NCBI GenBank assembly: GCA_035264365.1
Contig: DATFQI010000279.1
Coordinates: 1 to 21,669 of the forward strand
Direction: 5' to 3'
DNA length: 21,669 bases
From: DATFQI01 sp035264365
GTDB taxonomy: Bacteria; Actinomycetota; Thermoleophilia; Solirubrobacterales; Solirubrobacteraceae
This document shows, one piece after another, positions 6,569 through 13,406 of this stretch (the first letter of the stretch is position 1; the number at the start of each line of letters is the position of its first letter). A model generated the notes under the pieces. That model made no database searches. It had not been told where the DNA came from and was given only the letters and a program-made list of their open reading frames with translations. The translations under genes were made by a program, and so were the position numbers.

Positions 6569-6697
6569 CGAACGTCAACTGCGCTCCGTAGGGGGTGAGG
6601 GGTGCCCGAGCGCCGCGGCTTCAACCGACGGGTCGATTGTTCACGCCTGGCATGAGTTGTCGACCCGCCGATGCGGAGCAGGCGCGGTTGACGTTCG
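6569..6697. repeat. Palindromic repeat element, copy 2, within an 11-bp outer inverted repeat
   Basis: The conserved core 6626-6682 matches 1211-1267 at 54 of 57 bases, and the central 21 bases are identical. The arms have drifted, so the stem is less perfect than in copy 1. Outside it, CGAACGTCAAC at 6569-6579 is an exact inverted copy of GTTGACGTTCG at 6687-6697, giving a 129-bp unit with terminal inverted repeats. The right-hand 13-mer GTTGACGTTCGCC also occurs after copy 1 at 1306-1318; the left end is missing there. The element fills the gap between two convergent genes and may terminate both. Confidence 0.75.
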
Positions 6698-6698
6698 C

Positions 6699-7889
6699 CT
6701 ACAGCGCGTCGGCGATGACGGAGCCGAGCCGCCGGCCCGCCTCGGCGAGGTCGGCCTCGTCCAGGGCGCTGAAGGAGAGCCGGAGCTCGTTCGCTCCCGC
6801 GCCTCCCGCGTAGAACGGCGCACCGGGGACGTAGGCGACGCCGGCCTCGAGCGCTGCCTCGCGCAGCTCCATCGCGTCGAGCCCCTCGGGGAGCTGCACC
6901 CAGGTGAGGAAGCCGCCGGTGGGCTGGGTCCAGCTGACCTCGCTGGGCATCGAGACGCGGAGCGCGCCGTCGAGCGCGCGCCAGTGCGAGCCGTAGAGCT
7001 CGCACGCCCGCGGGAGCTGCGTCTCGAAATGGCCGCCGCGGCCGTACTCCTCGACCATGCGCTGGCCGAGCGCGCCGGCGCACTGGTCCGTATTGGCCTT
7101 GGCCGCCGACAACTGGGCGACGATCTCAGACGGGCCGATCGCCCATCCGAGCCGCACGCCCGGGAAGAACACCTTCGAGAAGGTCCCCGCCTGCACGACC
7201 GCGTCGGGCGCGAGCGACCACAGCGTCGGCAGAGGGGACCCGCCCCAGGCGAGCTCGCGGTAGGCGACGTCCTCGAGGATCGGCACGCCGTGCCGGCGGC
7301 ACAGCTCCACGAGCGCCTCGCGGCGCTCCAGCGGCAGCGTCCGCCCGGTCGGGTTCTGGTACTCGGGGATGACGTAGACGAACTTGGGCCGCAGCCCGGC
7401 CACCAGCTGCTCCTCCAAGGCCTCGACCACGAGCCCGTGCTCGTCCATCGGGATCTCGACGACGTCGGCCTCGGCGCCGCGGAAGGCCATCAGCGCGCCC
7501 AGATAGGTGGGCCCCTCGACGCAGACGACGTCGCCCGGGTCCAGCAGCGCGGAGCAGGCCAGGGCGAGGCACTCCATCCCGCCGCTGGTGACCATCAGCG
7601 CCTCGGGCCGCTCGCCCTGCAGCGCCTCGACCCGGTCCGACAGGTACTCGCGCACGCTCGCGATCCCCTCGACCGGCGTGTACTGCAGCGCCAGCCCCGG
7701 CTCGTCGCGCAGCACCCGCGCGGCGATGTCGCCGAGCACGTCCGTGGCGAAGGTGGCGGGATTGGGGAAGCCGCCCGTCAGCGCGAGCACGCCGTCGGGC
7801 ACGCCGGCCAGGATCGCCGCGAGCTCCTCGCCTCCGCGCAGCCCCGCCCGCTGGGCGAACAGCCCGCTCCAGTCAGCGCGCGTGGACAT
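6699..7889 (-). CDS. PLP-dependent aminotransferase, fold type I (2-aminoadipate aminotransferase/LysN-like)
   Basis: The 396-residue protein is a class I/II aminotransferase of the group related to LysN and to the catalytic half of MocR regulators. The PLP-binding Lys is expected at K239 in GTFSKVFFPGVRLGW. Supporting residues are N179 in YQNPTG, D207 and Y210 in LEDVAYRE, and an Arg near 372 in NELRLSFS for the substrate carboxylate. No DNA-binding domain is attached. The start ATG at 7889 lies 17 nt inside the 3' end of the RraA-like gene, so the two are translationally coupled. The transamination product may therefore be a substrate of the aldolase. It would act in the cytoplasm with 2-oxoglutarate or pyruvate as a plausible acceptor. 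The amino donor cannot be assigned from sequence. Confidence 0.93.
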   Translation of the reverse strand: MSTRADWSGLFAQRAGLRGGEELAAILAGVPDGVLALTGGFPNPATFATDVLGDIAARVLRDEPGLALQYTPVEGIASVREYLSDRVEALQGERPEALMVTSGGMECLALACSALLDPGDVVCVEGPTYLGALMAFRGAEADVVEIPMDEHGLVVEALEEQLVAGLRPKFVYVIPEYQNPTGRTLPLERREALVELCRRHGVPILEDVAYRELAWGGSPLPTLWSLAPDAVVQAGTFSKVFFPGVRLGWAIGPSEIVAQLSAAKANTDQCAGALGQRMVEEYGRGGHFETQLPRACELYGSHWRALDGALRVSMPSEVSWTQPTGGFLTWVQLPEGLDAMELREAALEAGVAYVPGAPFYAGGAGANELRLSFSALDEADLAEAGRRLGSVIADAL

Positions 7890-8547
7890 CGATCGTGAAG
7901 CCCAGGGAGCTGGTCCGGCCGTCGTCCAGCGCGGCCACGTGCTCGGCGAAGTTGGTCTGGTCGTGCAGCGCCTCGCCCCGGCCCATCGCCTCGAGCATCG
8001 CGCGCTCCTTGGCGGCGATCGTCTCGGCCGGCTCGAGCGCCGCCTCGATCTGCGCCGCCGGCGCGATCACGATGCCGTCGTCGTCGCCGACCACGATGTC
8101 GCCCGGCGTGACGTCGACACCGCCGAAGCGGACCGGTGCGCGCAGCGGCGCGCGCGAGACCGTCGTGCCGGAGGCCGGGATCGTCCCGCGCGCGAACACC
8201 GGCAGGCCGAGCTCGCGCAGGCCGTGGACGTCGCGGCAGAAGCCGTCGATCACCACGCCCGCGAGCCCGCGACGGCGCGCCTCGGTGGCGAACAGCTCCC
8301 CGAGCACCGCGAGCCGGCCGCCGCCCGTGGCGATCACCAGCACCTCGCCCGGCCCGGCCTCGGCGAGCGCGGCGAAGGTGGGGAGGTGGTCGTCCGCGGC
8401 GGTCACCGTCAGCGCCGGGCCGGCGAAGCGCACACCGGGGACCATCGCCCTGATCGCGGGGTCGCAGACCGGCAGCGACTTGTCGGCGTCGCACAGCGCC
8501 GACACCTCGATCGCCTGCAACCGCTCCGTCAGGTGCGTGGGATCCAT
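7873..8547 (-). CDS. RraA-like protein, probable 4-hydroxy-4-methyl-2-oxoglutarate aldolase type
   Basis: The 224-residue product matches the RraA/HMG-aldolase fold. It has a GGGRLAVLGELFATEA segment at about 75-90, a VVIDGFCRD motif at 99-106 with D101, R105 and D106, and the C-terminal signature TPGDIVVGDDDG. The G-x20-R-D type spacing is what separates metal-dependent class II pyruvate aldolases from the pure RNase E inhibitor RraA. An actinobacterial member is therefore more likely an aldolase or an oxaloacetate decarboxylase. The start is placed at ATG 8547 because TATCGT lies exactly 7 nt upstream; the 16 codons upstream in the same frame would overlap that promoter. It forms an overlapping pair with the aminotransferase and is divergent from the sugar-binding lipoprotein gene. 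Confidence 0.88.
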   Translation of the reverse strand: MDPTHLTERLQAIEVSALCDADKSLPVCDPAIRAMVPGVRFAGPALTVTAADDHLPTFAALAEAGPGEVLVIATGGGRLAVLGELFATEARRRGLAGVVIDGFCRDVHGLRELGLPVFARGTIPASGTTVSRAPLRAPVRFGGVDVTPGDIVVGDDDGIVIAPAAQIEAALEPAETIAAKERAMLEAMGRGEALHDQTNFAEHVAALDDGRTSSLGFTIDVHAR

Positions 8548-8554
8548 GCGGCGC

Positions 8555-8560
8555 ACGATA
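8555..8560 (-). promoter_or_regulatory. Putative -10 box (TATCGT, minus strand) of a leaderless promoter for the RraA-like gene
   Basis: On the minus strand TATCGT is followed by 7 nt and then ATG 8547. It is identical in hexamer and spacing to the box before the enolase-superfamily gene at 18834. It decides between two in-frame starts of the RraA-like gene. Confidence 0.55.
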
Positions 8561-8568
8561 GGTGTTCG

Positions 8569-8593
8569 GTGCCCTCGGGTAGTTCCCGGGCAC
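8569..8593. promoter_or_regulatory. Dyad between the divergent rraA-like and sugar-binding-protein genes, possible operator
   Basis: GTGCCctCGGG at 8569-8579 pairs with CCCGGGCAC at 8585-8593, giving nine pairs with a 2-nt bulge around a TAGTT centre. It lies in the 71-bp divergent promoter region, upstream of the leaderless -10 of the RraA-like gene and just before the ribosome binding site of the lipoprotein gene. A regulator binding here could act on both genes. A leader hairpin for the lipoprotein mRNA is the alternative. Confidence 0.35.
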
Positions 8594-8618
8594 AACCGGA
8601 CCTCGGGAGGGAGCGGCG

Positions 8619-9929
8619 ATGATGCGACGGAAGTGGCTGGCTGCGGGAGCAGCGACGATCCTGCTGGCGGCCGCCGGCTGCGGCGACGACGGCGGCGGCG
8701 GAGGCGGAGACGGAGACGACACCGGCGGCGGCAAGGCGATCGAGAACGCCAAGCAGATCGACGTCGGCTCGATGGAGGGCGCGAAGGGCGAGATCACCTA
8801 CTGCCAGGGCAAGGACACCACCGGCGAGACGAAGGCGTGGGGCAAGCAGTTCAACGAGAAGCACAAGTCGCAGGGCCTGTCCGTGAAGATCGTCGAGTTC
8901 CCGGCGTCCGCCGACGAGCAGCGCACCCAGTTCGTCCAGCGCCAGGAGGCCAAGGCGGGCGACTGCGACGTCTTCCGCTCCGACGTCATCTGGACGGCCG
9001 AGTTCGCCTCCCAAGGCTGGCTCTACGACCTCACGCCGTACATCGAGGACCGCAGGGACGACTTCATCCAGCCCTCGATCGACACCGCGACCTACGAGGG
9101 CAAGATCTGGGGCGTGCCGCATTACACCAACGCGGCGCTGCTCTACTACCGCAAGGACAAGATCGACGAGGCCCCGGCGACCTGGCAGGACGTCTACCAG
9201 CAGGCCGCCGACAGCGGCGGGATCGTCTTCCAGGGCGCGGCCTACGAGGGCCTGACCTGCGACTGGCTCGAGATCGCCTATGCCGCCGGCGGCTCCGTGA
9301 TCTCCGAGGACGGCAAGGAGGCGACGATCGACTCGCCCGAGAATGTCGCCGCCACGAAGCTGATGGCCGACGCCGTCAAGAACGGCGCCGCGCCGAAGGC
9401 CGTCGCGACCTACATGGAGCCCGAGTCGCTGACCGCGTGGCAGACGGGCAAGCCCGCGATGATGCGCAACTGGCCGTACGCCTACGGGCTCAGCGAGGAC
9501 ACGCCCAAGCTCAAGGGCAAGTTCGACGTCGCCCCGCTGCCGTCGTTCGAGGGCGCCGGCAAGGCCGCGATCCTCGGCGGCGGCAACAACGTCATCTCCG
9601 TCTACTCGAAGAACCCGGGCGGGGCGCTGGCGGTCGTCGACTTCCTGGCCCAGCAGGACTGGCAGACCCAGTTGACGGCGGAGTTCTCGCAGGCCTCGCC
9701 GCTGAAGGCGACCTACGACCAGCCCGAGGTCCAGAAGGCGATCCCGTTCTCGGATGACCTGCGCACGGCGCTCGAGCAGGCCAAGCCGCGTCCGGTGTCC
9801 CCGGTCTATCCGCAGATCTCGCAGGCGATCTACAAGAACGTCAACCAGGCGCTGACGGGCCAGAAGTCGCCCGAGGACGCCATGAAGCAGGCGCAGTCGG
9901 ACATCGAGAAGGCGCTCTCGACGTTCTGA
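8619..9929 (+). CDS. ABC transporter sugar-binding lipoprotein (family 1 extracellular solute-binding protein)
   Basis: The 436-residue protein starts with a lipoprotein signal peptide: MMRRKWLAAGAATILLAAAGC, with the lipobox LAAAGC and lipidated C21. An acidic glycine-rich linker rooted to the membrane follows. The rest matches family 1 solute-binding proteins for oligosaccharides such as trehalose or maltose. Visible motifs are DVFRSDVIWTAEFASQGWL, GVPHYTNAALLYYRKD, WQTGKPAMMRNWPYAY and the ILGGGNN segment near the C-terminal lobe. It would present a sugar to a MalFG-type permease. The purine-rich GGGAGGGAG at 8605-8613 supports ATG 8619 or ATG 8622, which are adjacent. No permease or ATPase gene follows: a terminator hairpin and a convergent gene do. 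The transporter partners must therefore lie elsewhere. Substrate uncertain. Confidence 0.94.
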   Translation: MMRRKWLAAGAATILLAAAGCGDDGGGGGGDGDDTGGGKAIENAKQIDVGSMEGAKGEITYCQGKDTTGETKAWGKQFNEKHKSQGLSVKIVEFPASADEQRTQFVQRQEAKAGDCDVFRSDVIWTAEFASQGWLYDLTPYIEDRRDDFIQPSIDTATYEGKIWGVPHYTNAALLYYRKDKIDEAPATWQDVYQQAADSGGIVFQGAAYEGLTCDWLEIAYAAGGSVISEDGKEATIDSPENVAATKLMADAVKNGAAPKAVATYMEPESLTAWQTGKPAMMRNWPYAYGLSEDTPKLKGKFDVAPLPSFEGAGKAAILGGGNNVISVYSKNPGGALAVVDFLAQQDWQTQLTAEFSQASPLKATYDQPEVQKAIPFSDDLRTALEQAKPRPVSPVYPQISQAIYKNVNQALTGQKSPEDAMKQAQSDIEKALSTF

Positions 9930-9940
9930 CGCCTCCCGTG

Positions 9941-9978
9941 GCTCGCGCGGCTCGGCGAGGATGCCGTGCCGCGCGAGC
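9941..9978. terminator. Terminator-like hairpin after the sugar-binding lipoprotein gene
   Basis: GCTCGCGCGGC at 9941-9951 is a perfect 11-bp complement of 9968-9978, with a 16-nt loop. It begins 11 bp after the lipoprotein stop and ends 11 bp before the 3' end of the convergent RTX-type gene, so it could terminate both. There is no T tract. Confidence 0.65.
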
Positions 9979-9989
9979 GCTGATCCGCG

Positions 9990-10544
9990 CTACGGCAGCG
10001 GCTGCAAGCCGTGCCCGCCGCGCTGGGACTCGCTGCGATAGTCGGCCTTCTCGCAGTTGCGGAACTTGTAGGCCTTCCGGCGCGACTTCGCCACGTGGTA
10101 GATGTCGCGCCCGGGCCCGCAGTCGACGAAGCCGCGGCCGAAGTGCACCGAGATCGCGTCGTTGCCGGCCCCGCCGAAGATCACGTTGCGGCCGTGCGAC
10201 CCGTAGATGAAGTCGTTGCCGCGCCCGCCGTAGATGCGGTCGCGCTGGTTGGTCGGCTGGGCGGCGCCGCCCTCCCAGTCACCCCACAGCACGTCGGAGC
10301 GGCCGCGCCCGAACAGCCTGTCCGAGCCGTGGTGGCCGAGCAGCTCGTCGGAGCGCTGCGTGCCGTGGAACGTCGTGGACTGGCCGTTGTTGGCCTTCAC
10401 GACGCGGCCGTGGATCGTGGGCCAGTACTCGTGCGAGGCGCAGTTGTCGCAGGGCCGCCCCGGGATGTGGTCGGCGACCGCGGGGACGGCGGCGAGCAGC
10501 ATGAGCAGGGCGGATGAAAGGGCGATGCGGATCGTGCGGGTCAC
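9990..10544 (-). CDS. Secreted RTX-type calcium-binding repeat protein (short)
   Basis: From GTG 10544 the product has 184 residues. A signal peptide (VTRTIRIALSSALLMLLAAVPAVA, written here only by its ends: basic VTRTIR and the AVPAVA-D cleavage region) comes first. It is followed by about four degenerate hemolysin-type nonapeptide repeats with the GGxGxDxhx pattern: GSDRLFGRG, RSDVLWGD, GGRGNDFIYG and GGAGNDAISV. Such repeats form a Ca2+-loaded beta-roll outside the cell. Four Cys residues (a CDNC pair early, then VDCGPG and NCEK late) may form disulfides. The GTG start is preferred because GGAGG lies 8 nt upstream and the signal peptide begins there; the 14 upstream codons would cover the RBS. 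The biochemical role is unknown; short single-roll proteins like this are common in the group. Confidence 0.88.
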   Translation of the reverse strand: MTRTIRIALSSALLMLLAAVPAVADHIPGRPCDNCASHEYWPTIHGRVVKANNGQSTTFHGTQRSDELLGHHGSDRLFGRGRSDVLWGDWEGGAAQPTNQRDRIYGGRGNDFIYGSHGRNVIFGGAGNDAISVHFGRGFVDCGPGRDIYHVAKSRRKAYKFRNCEKADYRSESQRGGHGLQPLP

Positions 10545-10575
10545 GGATCGGACCTCCGAGTCGGAACAGCGGGGG

Positions 10576-10581
10576 AGGGTA
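10576..10581 (-). promoter_or_regulatory. Possible -10 box (TACCCT, minus strand) for the RTX-type gene
   Basis: TACCCT on the minus strand lies 31 nt before GTG 10544, and a TCGACC hexamer sits 17 nt further upstream as a weak -35. The implied leader of about 25 nt contains the GGAGG ribosome binding site and an 11-bp palindrome, TCCGAGTCGGA (10555-10565), of unknown meaning. It suggests the gene has its own promoter rather than depending on the gene upstream. Confidence 0.35.
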
Positions 10582-10643
10582 CTCACCCGCGCCGAGATGG
10601 TCGACTCGGATTGCGTGCGGATGCCCCGCGCGACTGCCGCCGC

Positions 10644-10835
10644 TCATCCGGTGCGGCGGCGGCCGCGCAGGAACTTCGGCAGCGGCACGACCCCGCGGTT
10701 GAAGATCGTCTCGCCGTACGTGCGGTCTTCGCGGCTGGGCCGCTCGTCCTCGTCGTGGGCGAGCGAGCGGACGCCGCCGAGGCGGCCCGCAGCCTGCGGT
10801 GGCGACGGGGTGACGGGCTTGGGGCGCTTGGGCAT
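10644..10835 (-). CDS. 63-residue basic, proline-rich small protein of unknown function
   Basis: The product is a soluble, charged protein. It has a Pro/Lys-rich N-terminus (MPKRPKPVTPSPP), a polar middle with an acidic DEDERPSREDR run, and a basic tail ending FLRGRRRTG. No domain, membrane segment or Cys is present. AGGAG lies 5 nt before the ATG, which supports translation. It lies 49 bp after the nitronate monooxygenase gene on the same strand and 99 bp before the RTX-type gene. It may be co-transcribed with the former, but I see no functional link. The reverse strand also has an open frame here, so the ribosome binding site and the strand of the neighbours are the main evidence. Confidence 0.55.
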   Translation of the reverse strand: MPKRPKPVTPSPPQAAGRLGGVRSLAHDEDERPSREDRTYGETIFNRGVVPLPKFLRGRRRTG

Positions 10836-10884
10836 GACGGCTCCTCGGGAGGCGGGGCGTGCACCCGTCCTTCGGAGCTGGCGC

Positions 10885-11916
10885 TCAATCTGTGACGCCG
10901 AGCCGCGCGGCCGTCTCGGCGGCCGCCGCGCGCGCCTCCTCGTAAAGGGCGCGCACGAGCTCGCCGGCCGGGCGGTCGGAGATCAGCTCGTGCGCCTGGC
11001 CGGCCCACAGGTGCAGCGACTCCGGGTCGCCCTGCTCGCGGGCGCGCGCCCGCAGCGGCGCGGTGACGTGGTGCACCGCCGGGTATGCGTGCGGCGCGTC
11101 CTGCTCGTGCTCGCGCATGAACGCGTTGACGATCCCGCGCGCGCTGCGGCCGGTGAACGCGCGCGTGACGGCGGTGCGCCCCGGGCCGGCGAGCGCCTCG
11201 CGGTGCACCGGCGCGGTGGCGGACTCGGGCGTGCGCATCAGCGCCGTGCCGACCTGCGCGGCGGCCGCGCCCGCGGCGAGGACGGCGGCCACGGCGCGGC
11301 CCGTGGCGATCCCGCCGGTGGCGACGAGCGGGAGCCCCGAATGTGCGGCGGTGATCAGCTGCAGCAGGGCCAGCAGCCCGACGTCGCCGGGCACGTCGTC
11401 GACGAACGCGCCGCGGTGGCCGCCCGCCTCGTAGCCCTGCACGACCAGCCCGGTGGCGCCGGCGGCCGCCGCCGTGCGCGCCTCCGCGACGTCGGTCACC
11501 GTGACCCACACCTCGCTGCCGGCCGCGCGGAAGCGCTGCACGAGCTCCGGCTCCGGGCAGCCGAACGTGAACGAGACGACCGGAACCGGGTCCTCGAGCA
11601 GCCGCCGCACCTTCTCGGCGAAGCCGTCGTCGTCGGAGCGCGGCTCGCCCGCTCCCTCGCCGAGCCGGTCCCGGAATGCCGCCATCGCGGCCGGGTCGGC
11701 CTCGGTCGGCGTGACGATGAACACGTTGATGCCGAACGGCCGCGACGTGAGCGCGCGCGTGGCGGCGATGTCGTCGCTCATCGCCTGCGGCGTCTTGTAG
11801 CCCGAGGCGACGAAGCCGAGCCCGCCGGCCTCGCTGACCGCCGCGGCGAGCGCCGGCGTCGAGGCGCCGCCCGCCAGCGGCGCGCCGATGATCGGGATCT
11901 CGAGCGAGGCGAGCAT
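10885..11916 (-). CDS. Nitronate monooxygenase (2-nitropropane dioxygenase-like), FMN-dependent
   Basis: The 343-residue protein is a TIM-barrel flavoenzyme. The N-terminal PIIGAPLAGG segment (8-17) and the SEAGGLGFVASGY stretch match the family. GYEAGGHRGAF at 161-171 carries H167, the catalytic base of class I nitronate monooxygenases. VATGGIATG (198-206) binds the FMN phosphate. It would oxidise alkyl nitronates such as propionate-3-nitronate to aldehydes, or act as a related flavin oxidoreductase. The ATG overlaps the mocR stop by one base (TGATG), so it is translated by coupling to the upstream regulator. That makes it a probable direct target of MocR. The substrate is not provable from sequence; enoyl-reductase-like relatives share the fold. 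Confidence 0.92.
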   Translation of the reverse strand: MLASLEIPIIGAPLAGGASTPALAAAVSEAGGLGFVASGYKTPQAMSDDIAATRALTSRPFGINVFIVTPTEADPAAMAAFRDRLGEGAGEPRSDDDGFAEKVRRLLEDPVPVVSFTFGCPEPELVQRFRAAGSEVWVTVTDVAEARTAAAAGATGLVVQGYEAGGHRGAFVDDVPGDVGLLALLQLITAAHSGLPLVATGGIATGRAVAAVLAAGAAAAQVGTALMRTPESATAPVHREALAGPGRTAVTRAFTGRSARGIVNAFMREHEQDAPHAYPAVHHVTAPLRARAREQGDPESLHLWAGQAHELISDRPAGELVRALYEEARAAAAETAARLGVTD

Positions 11917-13346
11917 CAGACGGCCGGGCTCGGCTCGACGTGGGGCTCCTCGACGTCCGCGCCGAGCCGCGGCGCGAGCGCGGCGAGCGTGGCGACCGCG
12001 TCGCGCAGGACCTCGGGCGCGGCGGTGAAGGGCAGCCGCAGGTGGCGCTCGAAGGTCCCGTCGACGCTGAACGCGGGCCCCGGCGTGACGATCAGACCCT
12101 CGCGCGCGGCGGCCGACGCGAGCCGCGTCGAGACCGGCGACGGCAGCCGCACCCAGAGGCTCAGCCCGCCGCCCGGCTTGCGGAAGGTCCACGCCGGCGC
12201 GTGCTCCTCGAGCGCCTCGGCGAGCGCGTCGCGGCGCTCGCGCAGCAGCGCGACCCGCGAGCCGACGACCTCGGGCCAGCGGGCGAGCAGCTCGAGCGCG
12301 AGCAGCTGCTCGAGCACCGGGCTCGCCATGTCCACGTCGGCGCGCACGGCGGCCAGCTTGCGGATCAGCCGCGGGTTGGCGCGGATCCAGCCGAGCCGCA
12401 GGCCGCCCCAGGCCGCCTTGCTCATCGAGCCGAGCGTGACCACGCCGCCGCCGGCGTCGTAGGCGGCGAGCGGGCGCCGGCGCGGCGAGCCGTCGATGCG
12501 CAGCTCCGCGGCCGTCTCGTCGGCTACGACGAGCACGCCGGCGCGCGAGCAGGCGGCGACGATCTCCCGCCGCTGCGCGTCGCCCATCGTCAGGCCGGTC
12601 GGGTTGTGGTGGTCGGGCATCGTGACCGCCAGCCGCGGTGCGGCCGCCGACAGCGTCTGCTCCCAGCCCGCGGCGTCCCAGCCCGCCTGCCAGAGCGGGA
12701 CCGCGACAGGGCGGGCGCGCACCCCGCGGACGGCGGCGAGCGAGCGCGGGTAGGCGGGGGCGTCGACCAGCACGCGGTCGCCGGGCGCGCACAGCAGCCG
12801 CAGCACGAGGTGCAGCGCGTGCTGGGCGCCGGCGGTGACGAGCACCTGGTCGGGCGTGGTGTCCACGCCGCGTTCGCAGAAGCGCTCGGCGATCGCGGCG
12901 CGCAGCTCCGGCAGCCCGGCGGCGGCGTAGCCGTGCGACGGCGCGCGGCGGCCGAGCGCGCGGGCGGCGCTGGCGGCGGCCTCGCCGAGCTGCGGCTCGG
13001 GCGCCGGCAGCGCGGCGATCGAGAGGTCGACGCCCCAGGCCGGCGCCGGTCGTGGTGCGGCGCCGGTCTGCGCGTCGGGGAGCGTGAGCCAGCTTCCCGC
13101 GCCGCGGGCGCTGACGAGGAAGCCGTCCTCGCGCAGCCGGTCGTAGGCGCGCGAGACGGTGCCGCGGCTGACGCCCAGCTCCGGCGCGAGCGCGCGCTCG
13201 CTCGGCACGCGCGTGCGCACGGCGAGCCGCCCGTCGACCACGAGCGCGCGCAGCGCCTCGGCGAGCGCCTGCGCGGAGCCGCCGGGCCGGCGCCAGTCGT
13301 CGCCGAGGACACCGGCGAGCGAGGAGGGGGCCACCGCGGTGCTCAT
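11916..13346 (-). CDS. MocR-type transcriptional regulator (GntR winged helix fused to an aminotransferase-like domain)
   Basis: The 476-residue protein has a GntR winged helix at about 24-85 (RVPSERALAPELGVSRGTVSRAYDRL) joined by a Pro/Ala linker to a class I aminotransferase fold. PLP-binding residues are conserved: K310 in GSMSKAAWGGLRLGW, N248 in HHNPTG, and D276. Such MocR proteins use PLP or its amino adducts as effectors. The gene is transcribed with the nitronate monooxygenase gene and divergently from a YczE-family membrane protein gene. MocR genes paired with yczE-like genes are a known arrangement. A 26-bp inverted repeat in the 60-bp divergent promoter is a likely binding site. 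No clear Shine-Dalgarno precedes ATG 13346, but homology begins within the first 25 residues. Confidence 0.93.
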   Translation of the reverse strand: MSTAVAPSSLAGVLGDDWRRPGGSAQALAEALRALVVDGRLAVRTRVPSERALAPELGVSRGTVSRAYDRLREDGFLVSARGAGSWLTLPDAQTGAAPRPAPAWGVDLSIAALPAPEPQLGEAAASAARALGRRAPSHGYAAAGLPELRAAIAERFCERGVDTTPDQVLVTAGAQHALHLVLRLLCAPGDRVLVDAPAYPRSLAAVRGVRARPVAVPLWQAGWDAAGWEQTLSAAAPRLAVTMPDHHNPTGLTMGDAQRREIVAACSRAGVLVVADETAAELRIDGSPRRRPLAAYDAGGGVVTLGSMSKAAWGGLRLGWIRANPRLIRKLAAVRADVDMASPVLEQLLALELLARWPEVVGSRVALLRERRDALAEALEEHAPAWTFRKPGGGLSLWVRLPSPVSTRLASAAAREGLIVTPGPAFSVDGTFERHLRLPFTAAPEVLRDAVATLAALAPRLGADVEEPHVEPSPAV

Positions 13347-13363
13347 GGGGCCATGATCGCGCG

Positions 13364-13389
13364 ATTGGCCCTATCTGTCCAGGTCCAAT
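13364..13389. promoter_or_regulatory. Candidate MocR operator in the mocR/yczE divergent promoter
   Basis: ATTGGcCCT at 13364-13372 pairs with AGGtCCAAT at 13381-13389 (8 of 9 pairs) around 8 bp. A second inverted repeat, GGTCCA at 13382-13387 with TGGACC at 13400-13405, overlaps its right half and reaches the yczE start. Dyads packed into the 60-bp gap between a MocR gene and its divergent neighbour suggest regulator binding. The exact recognition sequence is not known from this window. Confidence 0.5.
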
Positions 13390-13406
13390 TGACGCATCAT
13401 GGACCC

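Noticed and set aside
6657..7898. A 413-codon + strand frame opposite the aminotransferase
   Set aside because: Repetitive Arg/Glu/Leu/Asp composition typical of antisense reading; the minus-strand aminotransferase has complete motifs.
10234..12462. A 742-codon open frame on the + strand
   Set aside because: It runs antisense through the RTX, nitronate monooxygenase and mocR genes and has no recognisable domain.
11940..13400. The long + strand frame continuous with yczE
   Set aside because: Everything before ATG 13407 is the antisense of mocR. Only the part from 13407 shows membrane-protein character and family motifs.
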